Source of the DNA: Streptomyces sp. CB01635
GTDB taxonomy: Bacteria > Actinomycetota > Actinomycetes > Streptomycetales > Streptomycetaceae
Length of the DNA: 64,000 bases
Assembly: GCF_002803065.1 (NCBI RefSeq)
Contig: NZ_NNBL01000005.1
Span: 62,001 to 126,000 of the forward strand
Reading direction: 5' to 3'
In this document: one piece after another, positions 51,883 through 60,038 of the stretch
How positions within the stretch are numbered: position 1 is the first letter of the stretch
Layout of the letters: each line of letters starts with the position of its first letter
Notes under the pieces: generated by a model
The model's database searches: none
Told to the model about the DNA's origin: nothing
What the model saw: the letters and a program-made list of their open reading frames with translations, nothing else
Program-made: the position numbers and the translations under genes

Positions 51883-52838
51883 ACTTCCTCAAATTCACGG
51901 TGCGGAGGCTGGCCGAGATGGCCGCCACCCTGCTCGGCGCCTCGTTCGTGATCTTCGGCGCGATGTATCTGGCGCCCGGCAGCCCGGCGAGCTTCCTCCT
52001 GTCCGGGCGGTCCGCCTCGCCGGACGCGCTGCGCGCGGTCAATGAGCAGTACCACCTCGACGACCCGTTCGCCGTGCGGTACTTCCGCTGGCTCGGCCAG
52101 CTGCTGCACGGCGACTTCGGCCGCTCGATCACCTACCGCACCGACGTGTCCCGGCTCCTGGCCGACCGGCTGCCGAGCACCCTGCTCCTGGTCACGATGG
52201 CCCTGGTCCTCGTCGTGGTCGTCGGCCTCGCTCTCGGCCGGCTCGGCGCGGTCCGCGGCGGCGCCACCGACGCCACGATCCTGGTCACCACCACCCTCGC
52301 CGTCGGCACTCCGTCGTTCGTCGCCGCGGTCGTGCTCCAGGGTGTGTTCGCGGTGCGGCTTCACTGGTTTCCCGCCGGCGGCACCGGCGAGGGGTTCGGC
52401 CAGTTGCTCTGGCATCTGACCCTCCCGGCCGTGGCCCTCTCGCTGTATCTGATCGGCATGCTGGCCCGCGTCACGCGCAGCGCCATGCTCGACGTCCTCG
52501 GCCAGGAGCACGTCACCGTGGCCCTCAGCCGTGGGGTCCCGAAGCGTCACGTCATCAGCAGGCATGTGTTCCGTAATGCGCTCGGCACCGTACTCACCAC
52601 CGGCGGGCTGATCGTCTCCACCCTGCTGGTGTGCACCGTCCTCGTGGAGTCCGCGTTCGGTGTCGGAGGCATCGGCCAGCTCCTCGAACTGTCCATCACC
52701 ACCAAGGACTTCCCCACCGTGCAGGCCATCTCCCTGACCATGGTCGGGCTGTTCATGGCGGTCAACCTCGTCGTCGACCTCGTCCACCCCCTGGTCGATC
52801 CGCGCATTTCCCTCGGCCCGGGGAGGTCCGCCGCATGA
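51879..52838 (+). CDS. ABC importer permease, DppB type
   Basis: A 319-residue permease with six helices. The ATG overlaps the binding-protein stop. The N-terminal FLKFTVRRLAEMAATLLGASFVIF is typical of DppB/OppB, and the EAA loop is ARVTRSAMLDVLGQEHVTVALSRGVPKRHVISRHVFRNAL. It pairs with the following DppC-type permease, whose ATG overlaps its stop region (ATGA). Confidence 0.94.
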   Translation: MNFLKFTVRRLAEMAATLLGASFVIFGAMYLAPGSPASFLLSGRSASPDALRAVNEQYHLDDPFAVRYFRWLGQLLHGDFGRSITYRTDVSRLLADRLPSTLLLVTMALVLVVVVGLALGRLGAVRGGATDATILVTTTLAVGTPSFVAAVVLQGVFAVRLHWFPAGGTGEGFGQLLWHLTLPAVALSLYLIGMLARVTRSAMLDVLGQEHVTVALSRGVPKRHVISRHVFRNALGTVLTTGGLIVSTLLVCTVLVESAFGVGGIGQLLELSITTKDFPTVQAISLTMVGLFMAVNLVVDLVHPLVDPRISLGPGRSAA

Positions 52839-53689
52839 GTGTCGCCGTTCTGCGCCGCCCCGGCCTCGTCCGGCTCCGCGCCAACCGTCCGCTCCTCCAC
52901 GTGCTCTGCCTCGGGTTCGTCTGCGTGGTCGTCCTGACGGCCCTGCTCGCCCCTTGGCTGGCCCCGGCCGACCCCAACGCGGCGGACCTCGGCAACGCGC
53001 TGGCGGGCACGTCCACCGCCCACCCCTTCGGCGTCGACGCCTCCGGCCGCGACACGCTGTCCCGCCTGGTCGTCGGCGCGCGGACCTCCCTGCTCGGCCC
53101 GCTCGGCGTGGTCGCCTTCTCGACCGTCGCCGGTGTCGCCGTCGGGATCGCCGCCGCCTGGCGGGGCGGCTGGCTCGACTCCGTGCTGTCGCGCGGCACC
53201 GAGCTGGTCTTCGCGTTCCCCGGAATGCTCCTGGCGATCCTGATCGTCTCCGTGTACGGCGAGGGCCTCTTCGCCCCGGTCGTCGCGCTCGCCGTCGCCT
53301 ACCTCCCGTATGTCAGCCGGCTCACCCGTTCCCTGGCGCTGACCGAGCGTGCACGCCCGTACATCAGCGCCTGTTCGGTGCAGGGGCACTCCGGCCTCCA
53401 GGTCTGTCTGCGGCACGTCCTGCCCAACATCGCGCCCGTCGTCCTCGCCCAGTCCGCCATCAACTTCGGTTACGCGCTGATCGATCTGGCGGGTCTGTCC
53501 TTCCTCGGACTCGGGGTGCCCGCGCTGACGCCCGACTGGGGCCGGATGGTCTTCGACGGCCAGACCGCCGTCCAGCGGGGCTACCCCCTGTCGGCGTTCC
53601 TGCCGTGTGCCGCGATCGTGCTGACCGTCGTCGCGTTCAACGTGGTCGGCGAGCGCTGGGCCGACCAGGTCGCCAGGAGGGACCGATGA
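52835..53689 (+). CDS. ABC importer permease, DppC type
   Basis: A 284-residue permease with six helices. The first follows ANRPLLHVLCLGF, then APADPNAADLGNAL and HPFGVDASGRDTLSRLVVGARTS, the standard DppC start. The EAA loop is LTRSLALTERARPYISACSVQGHSGLQVCLRHVLPNI. The stop overlaps the start of the first ATPase gene (ATGA). It forms the translocation pathway with the DppB-type subunit. Confidence 0.94.
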   Translation: MSVAVLRRPGLVRLRANRPLLHVLCLGFVCVVVLTALLAPWLAPADPNAADLGNALAGTSTAHPFGVDASGRDTLSRLVVGARTSLLGPLGVVAFSTVAGVAVGIAAAWRGGWLDSVLSRGTELVFAFPGMLLAILIVSVYGEGLFAPVVALAVAYLPYVSRLTRSLALTERARPYISACSVQGHSGLQVCLRHVLPNIAPVVLAQSAINFGYALIDLAGLSFLGLGVPALTPDWGRMVFDGQTAVQRGYPLSAFLPCAAIVLTVVAFNVVGERWADQVARRDR

Positions 53690-54684
53690 ACGACACCCCA
53701 CCCGTGCTCGACATCCAAGGGCTGCGGCTCCAGCTCCCGGACACCGCACGGCCGGTACTCGACGGCGTCGACCTCACCGTCGCCGCCGGGGAGACGGTCG
53801 CCCTCGTCGGCGAGTCCGGCTCCGGGAAGTCCCTCACCTCCCGCAGCGTCCTGGGCCTGCTGCCGCCAGGGGCCACGGCCGAAGGGACCGTACGGGTCTC
53901 GGGCGACGACGTCCTCACGATGACGCCCGCGCGGCTGCGCGAGCTGCGCACCGGCACGGCCGCCATGATCTTCCAGGACCCCCGCGCCGCCATCAACCCG
54001 CTGCGCCGGATCGGGGACTTCCTCACCGAGAGCCTGCGCCTCAACGCCGGAATGCGCGCCGAGGACGCAGCCCGGCGCGCCGTGGAGATGCTCGCCGCGG
54101 TCGGCCTCTCCTCCGACGCCCTGCGCCGCTATCCGGGCCAGCTCTCCGGCGGCATGCTCCAACGCGTCATGATCGCGGCCGCGTTGATGGGCGACCCGGC
54201 GCTCCTCCTCGCCGACGAGGCCACCACGGCACTCGATGTCACCACTCAGGCCGAGGTCGTCGGCCTCCTCGGTGACCTGCGCGAACGATTCGGCACCGGC
54301 CTGCTCTTCGTCACCCACGACCTCGGTCTCGCCGCGACCATCAGCGACCGGGTCTACGTGATGTACGCGGGACGGATCGCCGAGACCGGCCCCGCCGAAG
54401 CCCTCTTCGACAGGCCGAGGCACCCGTACACGGCCGCCCTCCTGGAGGCCACACCGCGCCTCGACGCACCCCAGGGGCGACTGGCCGCGATCGACGGTCA
54501 ACCACCCGATCTGCGACAGGAGTTGACCGGCTGCCCGTTCGCGCCCCGGTGCGCGTACGCCACCGGCATCTGCCGGGACGAGGCTCCCGTCGACCGGCCG
54601 GCCGGCGACGACGACGGGCTGCTGCGGCATCGCGTCGCGTGCCACCACAGTGAACGGCTCGAAGGGAAGTCCGGCCATGAGTGA
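53686..54684 (+). CDS. ABC importer ATPase, DppD type
   Basis: A 332-residue ATPase. Walker A GESGSGKS, Q-loop FQDP, signature LSGGMLQRVMIA, Walker B LLLADEATTALD and H-loop VTHDL are present. The C-terminal oligopeptide-transporter extension has the four-Cys pattern (GCPFAPRCAYATGIC...ACHH) that binds a 4Fe-4S cluster in relatives. It overlaps the second ATPase gene by 8 bases. Confidence 0.95.
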   Translation: MNDTPPVLDIQGLRLQLPDTARPVLDGVDLTVAAGETVALVGESGSGKSLTSRSVLGLLPPGATAEGTVRVSGDDVLTMTPARLRELRTGTAAMIFQDPRAAINPLRRIGDFLTESLRLNAGMRAEDAARRAVEMLAAVGLSSDALRRYPGQLSGGMLQRVMIAAALMGDPALLLADEATTALDVTTQAEVVGLLGDLRERFGTGLLFVTHDLGLAATISDRVYVMYAGRIAETGPAEALFDRPRHPYTAALLEATPRLDAPQGRLAAIDGQPPDLRQELTGCPFAPRCAYATGICRDEAPVDRPAGDDDGLLRHRVACHHSERLEGKSGHE

Positions 54685-55474
54685 GACCGTCCTCCAGGTC
54701 ACCGGAGTGAGCCGCTCCTACCGCAGCGTCCGGGCGGCGGACGACGTCTCGTTCACGCTCGGCGTGGGCGGATCGCTCGGCATCGTCGGCGAGTCCGGCT
54801 CGGGCAAGACGACGACCGCCCGCATCGTCGTGGGCCTGGAGCGCGCCGACGCGGGCGAGGTCCTGGTGCGCGGCGTTTCGCGAACGGTTCGGGCGCGGGG
54901 CCGGGCGGCCCGGCTTGCTCGGGCCCGCGAGGTCCAGATGGTGTTCCAGGACCCGTTCCTATCCCTCGATCCGAGAATCACCGTCGACGCGACGCTGCGC
55001 GAAACGCTGCGGCTCCACTTTCCCGACGGGGACCACTCGCACCGTCTCGGCGAACTCCTCGACCAGGTAGGGCTCGGCAGCCGGGCGGCCGGCGCCCTGC
55101 CCCGGCAGCTCTCCGGTGGACAGCGCCAGAGGGTGGCCATCGCGCGGGCACTCGCGGTCGAACCGGCCGTACTCGTACTCGACGAGGCCGTAGCAGCCCT
55201 GGACGTGTCGGTTCAGGCGCAGATCCTCAACCTGCTCGCCGACATCCGCGAACAGACCGGCATCGCCTACCTCTTCATCACGCACGACCTCGGCGTGGTG
55301 CGCTGCGTGACCGATGACGTGATCGTCATGCGCCAGGGCCGGATCGTCGAGTCGGGACCCACCCCCCAAGTCCTCGACGCTCCCCAACACGCCTACACGC
55401 GCCTGCTGTTGGAGTCGATTCCCCGCCCCGGATGGAACCCACAGGCCATCGCCCTGGCCCGCCGCGCTCTGTAG
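54677..55474 (+). CDS. ABC importer ATPase, DppF type
   Basis: A 265-residue ATPase with Walker A GESGSGKTT, Q-loop FQDPFLSLDPR, signature LSGGQRQRVAIARAL, Walker B VLVLDEAVAALD and ITHDL. It is shorter than typical DppF: it ends soon after the HAYTRLLLESIP block and has no C-terminal cysteine motif. It completes the importer. The next gene, an exported deiminase, starts 56 bases downstream and may be in the same transcript. Confidence 0.94.
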   Translation: MSETVLQVTGVSRSYRSVRAADDVSFTLGVGGSLGIVGESGSGKTTTARIVVGLERADAGEVLVRGVSRTVRARGRAARLARAREVQMVFQDPFLSLDPRITVDATLRETLRLHFPDGDHSHRLGELLDQVGLGSRAAGALPRQLSGGQRQRVAIARALAVEPAVLVLDEAVAALDVSVQAQILNLLADIREQTGIAYLFITHDLGVVRCVTDDVIVMRQGRIVESGPTPQVLDAPQHAYTRLLLESIPRPGWNPQAIALARRAL

Positions 55475-55530
55475 CCCGGGCCCCGAGACCACCGCCCAGA
55501 GATCCGTACACAACAGATCGGAGACCACAG

Positions 55531-56688
55531 ATGAACGACCACCGCGCGCCTCAGAGCCTGTCCCACCGCCTGCTCGGCAGGAGGAACTTCCTCGCCGCGA
55601 CAGGGCTGGCGGCGGCCGGCGCCGCCTGGACCGCGACCGGCGGCGGCAAGGCCCTCGCCACTCCGGTTCCGGCCTCCGGCACGGGCTTCGCCGTGCCGCT
55701 CGACACCGTCCCGCACACCCGGACGTGGATGGCGTGGCCCGACAGCACCGTCATCTGGGGCCGCAAGCTGGCCGGCGTCCAGGCGAACATCGCCCTTGTC
55801 GCGAAGACGATCGCCAAGTACGAACCGGTCACCATGTGCGCCAACTCCGCCGGCGTCTCGCAGGCCCGGAGCGCCTGCGGATCGGCCGTCACCGTGATCG
55901 GTTCCATCCCGGTCGACGACTGCTGGATACGTGACAGCGGGCCGGTCTTCCGCACCGACGGGGCCGGTGGCCTCGACGCCGTGGACCTGAACTTCAACGG
56001 CTGGGGCAACAAGCAGACCCACGCGAAGGACTCGCTGGTCGCCGGGCGCATCGCGGCCGAGGTCGGGGTGCAGCTCACCAGCGCCGACTTCGTCGGCGAG
56101 GGCGGCGCGGTGGAGACGGACGGCAACGGCACACTCATGGCCACCAAGAGCAGCCTCGTCAACAAGAACCGCAACCCGGGCATGACAACCGCGCAGATCG
56201 AGGCCGCGATGTGCGACGCCTTCGGGGCGTCGAAGGTGATCTGGTTCAACGGAGTGACCGGGCGGGACATCACCGACGACCACGTGGACGCCACCTCCCG
56301 CTTCCTCGCCGCGGGTGACGGCCTCGTCCAGATACCTCTGGCCACCGACACCGACCCGTGGTCGAAGGACGCCCGTCAGCAGTACCAGCTCCTCTCCACG
56401 TCCACCGACGCCGACGGCACGCCGATCGCGGTCACCAAGCTGCAGGGCCCGGACTACTCCCGCATCCGGTCGAGCGACCCCAACTTCGTTGCGGCGTACG
56501 CCAATTACTACGTGTGTAACGGTGCGGTGATCTCGGCCCAGTTCGGTGACACCCGTGCGGACGCAGGGGCCAAGGCGCTCCTCCAGCGGCTGTTCCCGGG
56601 CCGTACCGTCGAGCAGCTCAACATCGACAGCCTCGGCGCGGGCGGCGGCGGCATCCACTGCGTCACACAGCAGCAGCCACGCCCGTAG
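55531..56688 (+). CDS. Agmatine/peptidylarginine deiminase family, Tat-secreted
   Basis: A 385-residue enzyme. The ATG has GGAG eight bases upstream. A Tat signal (LLGRRNFLAATGLAAAGAAW, Arg17-Arg18) ends with ALA before Thr44, so it should be released outside. Motifs are DDCWIRDSGPVF, LNFNGWGNKQ, GEGGAVETDGNGTLM, KSSLVNKNRNPG and GGGGIHCVTQQ with catalytic Cys377. It resembles the minus-strand copies more than the cytosolic one. Lying directly after the importer operon, it could turn external guanidino compounds or Arg-peptides into substrates for uptake. Confidence 0.91.
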   Translation: MNDHRAPQSLSHRLLGRRNFLAATGLAAAGAAWTATGGGKALATPVPASGTGFAVPLDTVPHTRTWMAWPDSTVIWGRKLAGVQANIALVAKTIAKYEPVTMCANSAGVSQARSACGSAVTVIGSIPVDDCWIRDSGPVFRTDGAGGLDAVDLNFNGWGNKQTHAKDSLVAGRIAAEVGVQLTSADFVGEGGAVETDGNGTLMATKSSLVNKNRNPGMTTAQIEAAMCDAFGASKVIWFNGVTGRDITDDHVDATSRFLAAGDGLVQIPLATDTDPWSKDARQQYQLLSTSTDADGTPIAVTKLQGPDYSRIRSSDPNFVAAYANYYVCNGAVISAQFGDTRADAGAKALLQRLFPGRTVEQLNIDSLGAGGGGIHCVTQQQPRP

Positions 56689-56698
56689 CGACCTGGTT

Positions 56699-56725
56699 CC
56701 GGTGCCGGGCTACCCCCGGCACCGG
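56699..56725 (+). terminator. Hairpin terminator after the secreted deiminase
   Basis: CCGGTGCCGGG (56699-56709) and CCCGGCACCGG (56715-56725) form an 11-bp perfect stem with a 5-base loop, ten bases after the stop codon. It closes the 49.1-56.7 kb plus-strand block. Confidence 0.8.
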
Positions 56726-56862
56726 GCCCTTGAGGCACCCGACCCCGCCTGCTCACGGTTTAAGATCAGCGACGCCGAGGCGGCAACCATGCCATCGGCC
56801 GACTCGACGCGGTGAAGGTGGAGCACCGCGTCAGGTACCGCGGAAGGGGCAGGGAGCACATC

Positions 56863-57960
56863 GTGAGCAAGGGTGGGGCGTCCATATCGGACGAGGAGTG
56901 GGAGCGTTTCCAGAGGGAGGCCGAGGCCGGGACCCAGGGCGCGCCCGAGGAACCGTCGGCCCGGGCCCGGATGGTGACGCGACGGCTGCGGGAGGAGACC
57001 CACCGGCCCGCGGGATGGCGGACGCACGAACCGGCCCGGCAGCGGCGGGGCAAGGGCTGGTACGTGGTCGGTCTGCTCGTCGCCGCGGGCATGCTGTTCG
57101 TGGCGCTGGATCCCGGGCGCGTGACCGATTGGTTCGGCGGTGTCGGCGGCGGCGACACCCCGCTCGCCGCGGAGTCGGAACGTCCCGGCCAGCCGCCCGC
57201 GACGGAGTCGGCTGCCCAACAGCCCACCCTCCAGCAGCCGTTCAGGGGATCGCCCGCGGCGCAGTGGGGTGACGGAACGGCGGGGATCACCGTCCCCGAG
57301 GCCCGGGCGACCGGCTGGATGAGCAAGGCGCAGGTCTCGCAGGCGCTCGACAAGTCCCGCGACTTTCTTGCCGCGTCCAATCTGGATTCCGGTGTGCTTC
57401 TCGGACGGCCGCCCGAGAAGGCGATCGCGTTGATCAATCCGGACCAGAGGGACGTCCAGGACTACCTGGCGACCGCGTTCCGCGCGCCGAGCCAGGACGA
57501 CGATCCTCTGCTGCTGTTCAGTCGTTTCGCGACGGAGAAGGTGCGTCTCGTCGGGGACGTGGTCAAGACGCGCGGGCGGATCACCTACCGGGAGGGCGAG
57601 CGCGGTGCGGTCGAGGTGACCACCGACGTCACGTACGTCTATCCGGTCGCGCACGCCGCGGAGGGAAGGGACGAGGTCGCGCGCACGATCGTGCGCCGCG
57701 AGGTGGTGATGAGCTGGGACGACCCGGCGAAGGTGATCACCGAGCCGGGGACGTTCTCCCTCGTCTCCTACAAGTCGGACACCGCCAACGGCGGCTGTGA
57801 CAACGACACCGGTTTCTACGTCCCGGAGTTCCCCTCCGCGCGCGCGGTATCCGGCCCGGGATCCGGCCCCGAGGTCGACCCGTACGACCGGAGCACGTCG
57901 ATGGAGGCGCGCATGCAGGGCGCCGACGATGCGGAGTGCGGGACCGCGACACGGTCGTGA
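56863..57960 (+). CDS. Single-pass membrane protein of unknown function
   Basis: A 365-residue protein. The GTG at 56863 (VSKGGASISDEEWERFQREAE) has GGGAG at ideal spacing, better than GTGs further upstream. About 65 cytosolic residues precede one helix (GWYVVGLLVAAGMLFVALDPG); the outer part has a Pro/Gln linker and a globular domain with two Cys (GGCDNDTGFY ... ECGTATRS). SDEEW.RF is a recurrent start of such streptomycete proteins, but I know no function. The stop overlaps the next GTG (GTGA), so it is coupled to the EEP-family gene. Confidence 0.82.
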   Translation: MSKGGASISDEEWERFQREAEAGTQGAPEEPSARARMVTRRLREETHRPAGWRTHEPARQRRGKGWYVVGLLVAAGMLFVALDPGRVTDWFGGVGGGDTPLAAESERPGQPPATESAAQQPTLQQPFRGSPAAQWGDGTAGITVPEARATGWMSKAQVSQALDKSRDFLAASNLDSGVLLGRPPEKAIALINPDQRDVQDYLATAFRAPSQDDDPLLLFSRFATEKVRLVGDVVKTRGRITYREGERGAVEVTTDVTYVYPVAHAAEGRDEVARTIVRREVVMSWDDPAKVITEPGTFSLVSYKSDTANGGCDNDTGFYVPEFPSARAVSGPGSGPEVDPYDRSTSMEARMQGADDAECGTATRS

Positions 57961-59069
57961 GTGGTGCGGGGGAACAGGGTGAGCGGTGCGGGGAAGCAGT
58001 TGGGACGCCCAGGGTGAAGTGGGATCGTTCCGCCTGGGCACGGGGGCGTGTGCTCGCTGCGCTTGCCGTGGTGACGGCCGGACCGTTGGCGTTCCACCGG
58101 GCCGTGCCCAACTCCGTGGGGCACCTGGGCAGTCTGCTGGAGCAGTTCCTGCCCTGGCTCGGCCTGGTGGTCGTGGTGCTGCTCCTCCTGGCGCTGGTGC
58201 GCCGTTCGGCCGCCGCGCTGGTGGCCCTGCTCCTGCCCGTGGCGGCATGGACGTACCTCTGCGGCGGGCTGCTGTTGCCGGGGAAGACACCTGGCGCACA
58301 CGACCTGGTCGTGGCGCAGCACAACGTCAGTGACGTGAACACCGACCCGGCGGGAACAGCCCGCGCCCTGGCCGACGCCGGGCCCGACCTCATCGCGCTG
58401 GAGGAGCTGCTCCCGGTGGCCCGGCCGGTCTATGACAAGACGCTGGCCCCGCGGTACCCGTACCACGCGGTCCGGGGCACGGTCGGACTCTGGTCGAAGC
58501 ATCCACTGACCGACGTTTGGATGGTGGACATCAAACCCCTTGGGATTACGCGGAGTTGGGAGCGTGGGCTGCGCGCCGTGGTCCACGCGCCGCGCGGCGA
58601 GATCGCCGTGTACGTCGCGCATCTGCCCTCGGTCCGCGTCGGGGCGGGCGGCCTCGGCTCCACGTGGCGCGACGAAAGTGCCCGCATGCTGGGACAGGCC
58701 GTCGCTGCCGAGAAGGTGAAGCCGGTGATCCTGCTGGGCGACCTCAACAGCACGGTCGACGACCGCGGGTTGGCCCCGCTGACCTCACGCATGAACACGG
58801 CGGAGCGCGGATTCGCGTTCAGCTTCCCCGCCGCCTTCCCGGTGGCACGGATCGACCAGGTGATGGCCCGCTCGGCGACGGTCACCCAGATCCGTACGCT
58901 GCCCGAAACCGGCAGCGACCATCTGCCCGTGGCCGCCCGGATCGCACTGGGCCCGGGAGTGTCGCCCAGCCGCCACCCCAGGTCGATGGCGGCCACGCAC
59001 GACGTCAGGACAGCTGGTCGGCGAGCGGTCCGAGTACCGGCTTCCACTCCTGGACCGAGACATCGCTGA
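57957..59069 (+). CDS. Membrane endonuclease/exonuclease/phosphatase-family protein
   Basis: A 370-residue protein. About three N-terminal helices (VLAALAVVTAGPLAFH, FLPWLGLVVVVLLLLALV, LVALLLPVAAWTYLCGGLLLP) anchor an outside-facing EEP domain. Catalytic motifs are QHNVSDVN, ALEELLP (Glu for Mg), GDLNSTVDD and the final SDHLPVAARI. The family covers phosphodiesterases, sphingomyelinases and nucleases. It is translationally coupled to the preceding membrane protein. The last 65 bases overlap the convergent YciI gene, so the tail beyond the catalytic His may be non-essential. Confidence 0.87.
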   Translation: MSGAGEQGERCGEAVGTPRVKWDRSAWARGRVLAALAVVTAGPLAFHRAVPNSVGHLGSLLEQFLPWLGLVVVVLLLLALVRRSAAALVALLLPVAAWTYLCGGLLLPGKTPGAHDLVVAQHNVSDVNTDPAGTARALADAGPDLIALEELLPVARPVYDKTLAPRYPYHAVRGTVGLWSKHPLTDVWMVDIKPLGITRSWERGLRAVVHAPRGEIAVYVAHLPSVRVGAGGLGSTWRDESARMLGQAVAAEKVKPVILLGDLNSTVDDRGLAPLTSRMNTAERGFAFSFPAAFPVARIDQVMARSATVTQIRTLPETGSDHLPVAARIALGPGVSPSRHPRSMAATHDVRTAGRRAVRVPASTPGPRHR

Positions 59070-59301
59070 CGAGTCCCTGCACGCGGAACGGGTCCTTGCC
59101 CGTGGCCGCCAGCGCCGCCTGCTTGTCGGCGGCGCGGAACAGGAGCAGCGCGCCGGGCACCTCCCCGGCGACGATGGGGCCCGAGGCGAGGTTGATCCCC
59201 TGCTCGACGAGCGTGCCGAGGAACTCCCGGTGGGCGGGGTGGAGCTCGCCGCGGGCCGCGGAGTCGTCGGTGTAGGTGTAGGTCACAGCGTAGATGGGCA
59301 T
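59005..59301 (-). CDS. YciI-family protein
   Basis: A 98-residue single-domain protein, MPIYAVTYTYTDDSAARGEL, with the conserved HPAHREFLGTLVEQGINLASGP (His and Asp/Ser positions of the YciI pocket) and DPFRVQGLVSDVSVQEW at the end. YciI proteins resemble muconolactone isomerase; a few are dehydrochlorinases or accessory enzymes. The function here is unknown. It is monocistronic and convergent with the EEP gene. Confidence 0.87.
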   Translation of the reverse strand: MPIYAVTYTYTDDSAARGELHPAHREFLGTLVEQGINLASGPIVAGEVPGALLLFRAADKQAALAATGKDPFRVQGLVSDVSVQEWKPVLGPLADQLS

Positions 59302-59348
59302 CGGGGCGTTCTCTCCTGTGATTCTGGGGTGAGCCGGGGTCAGTACGG

Positions 59349-59405
59349 GTCCGAGGTAGGTCTGAGGTCTGAGCCCTCAGGTCAGGTCTGAGTCCGAGGT
59401 AGGTC
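59349..59405. repeat. Direct repeats between the YciI and lipoprotein genes
   Basis: GTCCGAGGTAGGTC-type 14-mers at 59349-59362 and 59392-59405 flank several copies of AGGTCTGAG and a small dyad. They lie between divergent genes and might bind a regulator or be slippage debris. Confidence 0.6.
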
Positions 59406-59518
59406 GGGGCGATCGCTGTGCGATTATGCTGCCCGGTCTGTCGAAGAGATCAGTATCCCGTCCGTGGAGCCCGCATCCAGGGCGAGCCACGCCGGTGGGA
59501 CGGCTTGGGGGGATTGCG

Positions 59519-59905
59519 GTGCGGGGACGGCTGGGTGGATCTCATTCCGGACGGGTGGCGGCTGTGACAGCGGCAGCCATGGTGGCGCTCTGCTTGGGCC
59601 TGTCCGGCGGATGCTCGTTCGGCGACAGCACGGATCCCAAAAAGGCGGCGGCCCAACAGCAGCGATTCTGCGCCCAGTTCGGCCAGTGGCAGCAGGACGA
59701 CGCCACGCATGACGTCGACTCCGTATCGGCTCAGATGGTTGTCGACTCGGCGAAGGTACTGGATCGGGAGCACCTGGACACGGAGGGCAGTCACATCCTG
59801 CGTGACACCGAGGAGGCCGTGGTCCACCACATTCACTACAGCGCAGTCAGGGTGACCGCCTACTGCGACCGGGCTGGTTTCGAAATGCTGGTGGCCTCGC
59901 CCTAG
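59519..59905 (+). CDS. Small secreted lipoprotein
   Basis: A 128-residue protein if the GTG at 59519 is used, which has GGGGGG at good spacing. The signal (VAAVTAAAMVALCLGLSGGC) ends in a lipobox with Cys. The mature domain is charged and mostly helical, with two further Cys (QRFCAQFGQW, VTAYCDRAGF). No recognised family. It may be regulated through the repeats upstream. Confidence 0.75.
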   Translation: MRGRLGGSHSGRVAAVTAAAMVALCLGLSGGCSFGDSTDPKKAAAQQQRFCAQFGQWQQDDATHDVDSVSAQMVVDSAKVLDREHLDTEGSHILRDTEEAVVHHIHYSAVRVTAYCDRAGFEMLVASP

Positions 59906-59950
59906 GGCCGCTGACACGTCGGGGGGGGACCGCTTCCTCCGCCCGGGTCA

Positions 59951-60038
59951 CGCGAGGCTCTCCCGGAAGCCCCGAGCGCGTTCCGCTTCGCCGCCGAACC
60001 ACTCGACATCGCCGGAGCGCGCATCCCCGCGGGCGTGC
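59951..60038 (+). pseudogene. P450 fragment on the opposite strand
   Basis: Plus-strand frame through TTC at 59981 reads EAPSAFRFAAEPLDIAGARI then PAGV, which fits the P450 segment that follows the ExxR helix. It has no start, and lies exactly at the point where the minus-strand P450 loses its homology. It is either the inverted continuation of that gene or a scrap of another P450. Confidence 0.65.

Noticed and set aside
53437..53689. Possible missing gene between importer permease and ATPase
   Set aside because: The ATGA overlap shows that permease and ATPase genes are contiguous; nothing is missing.
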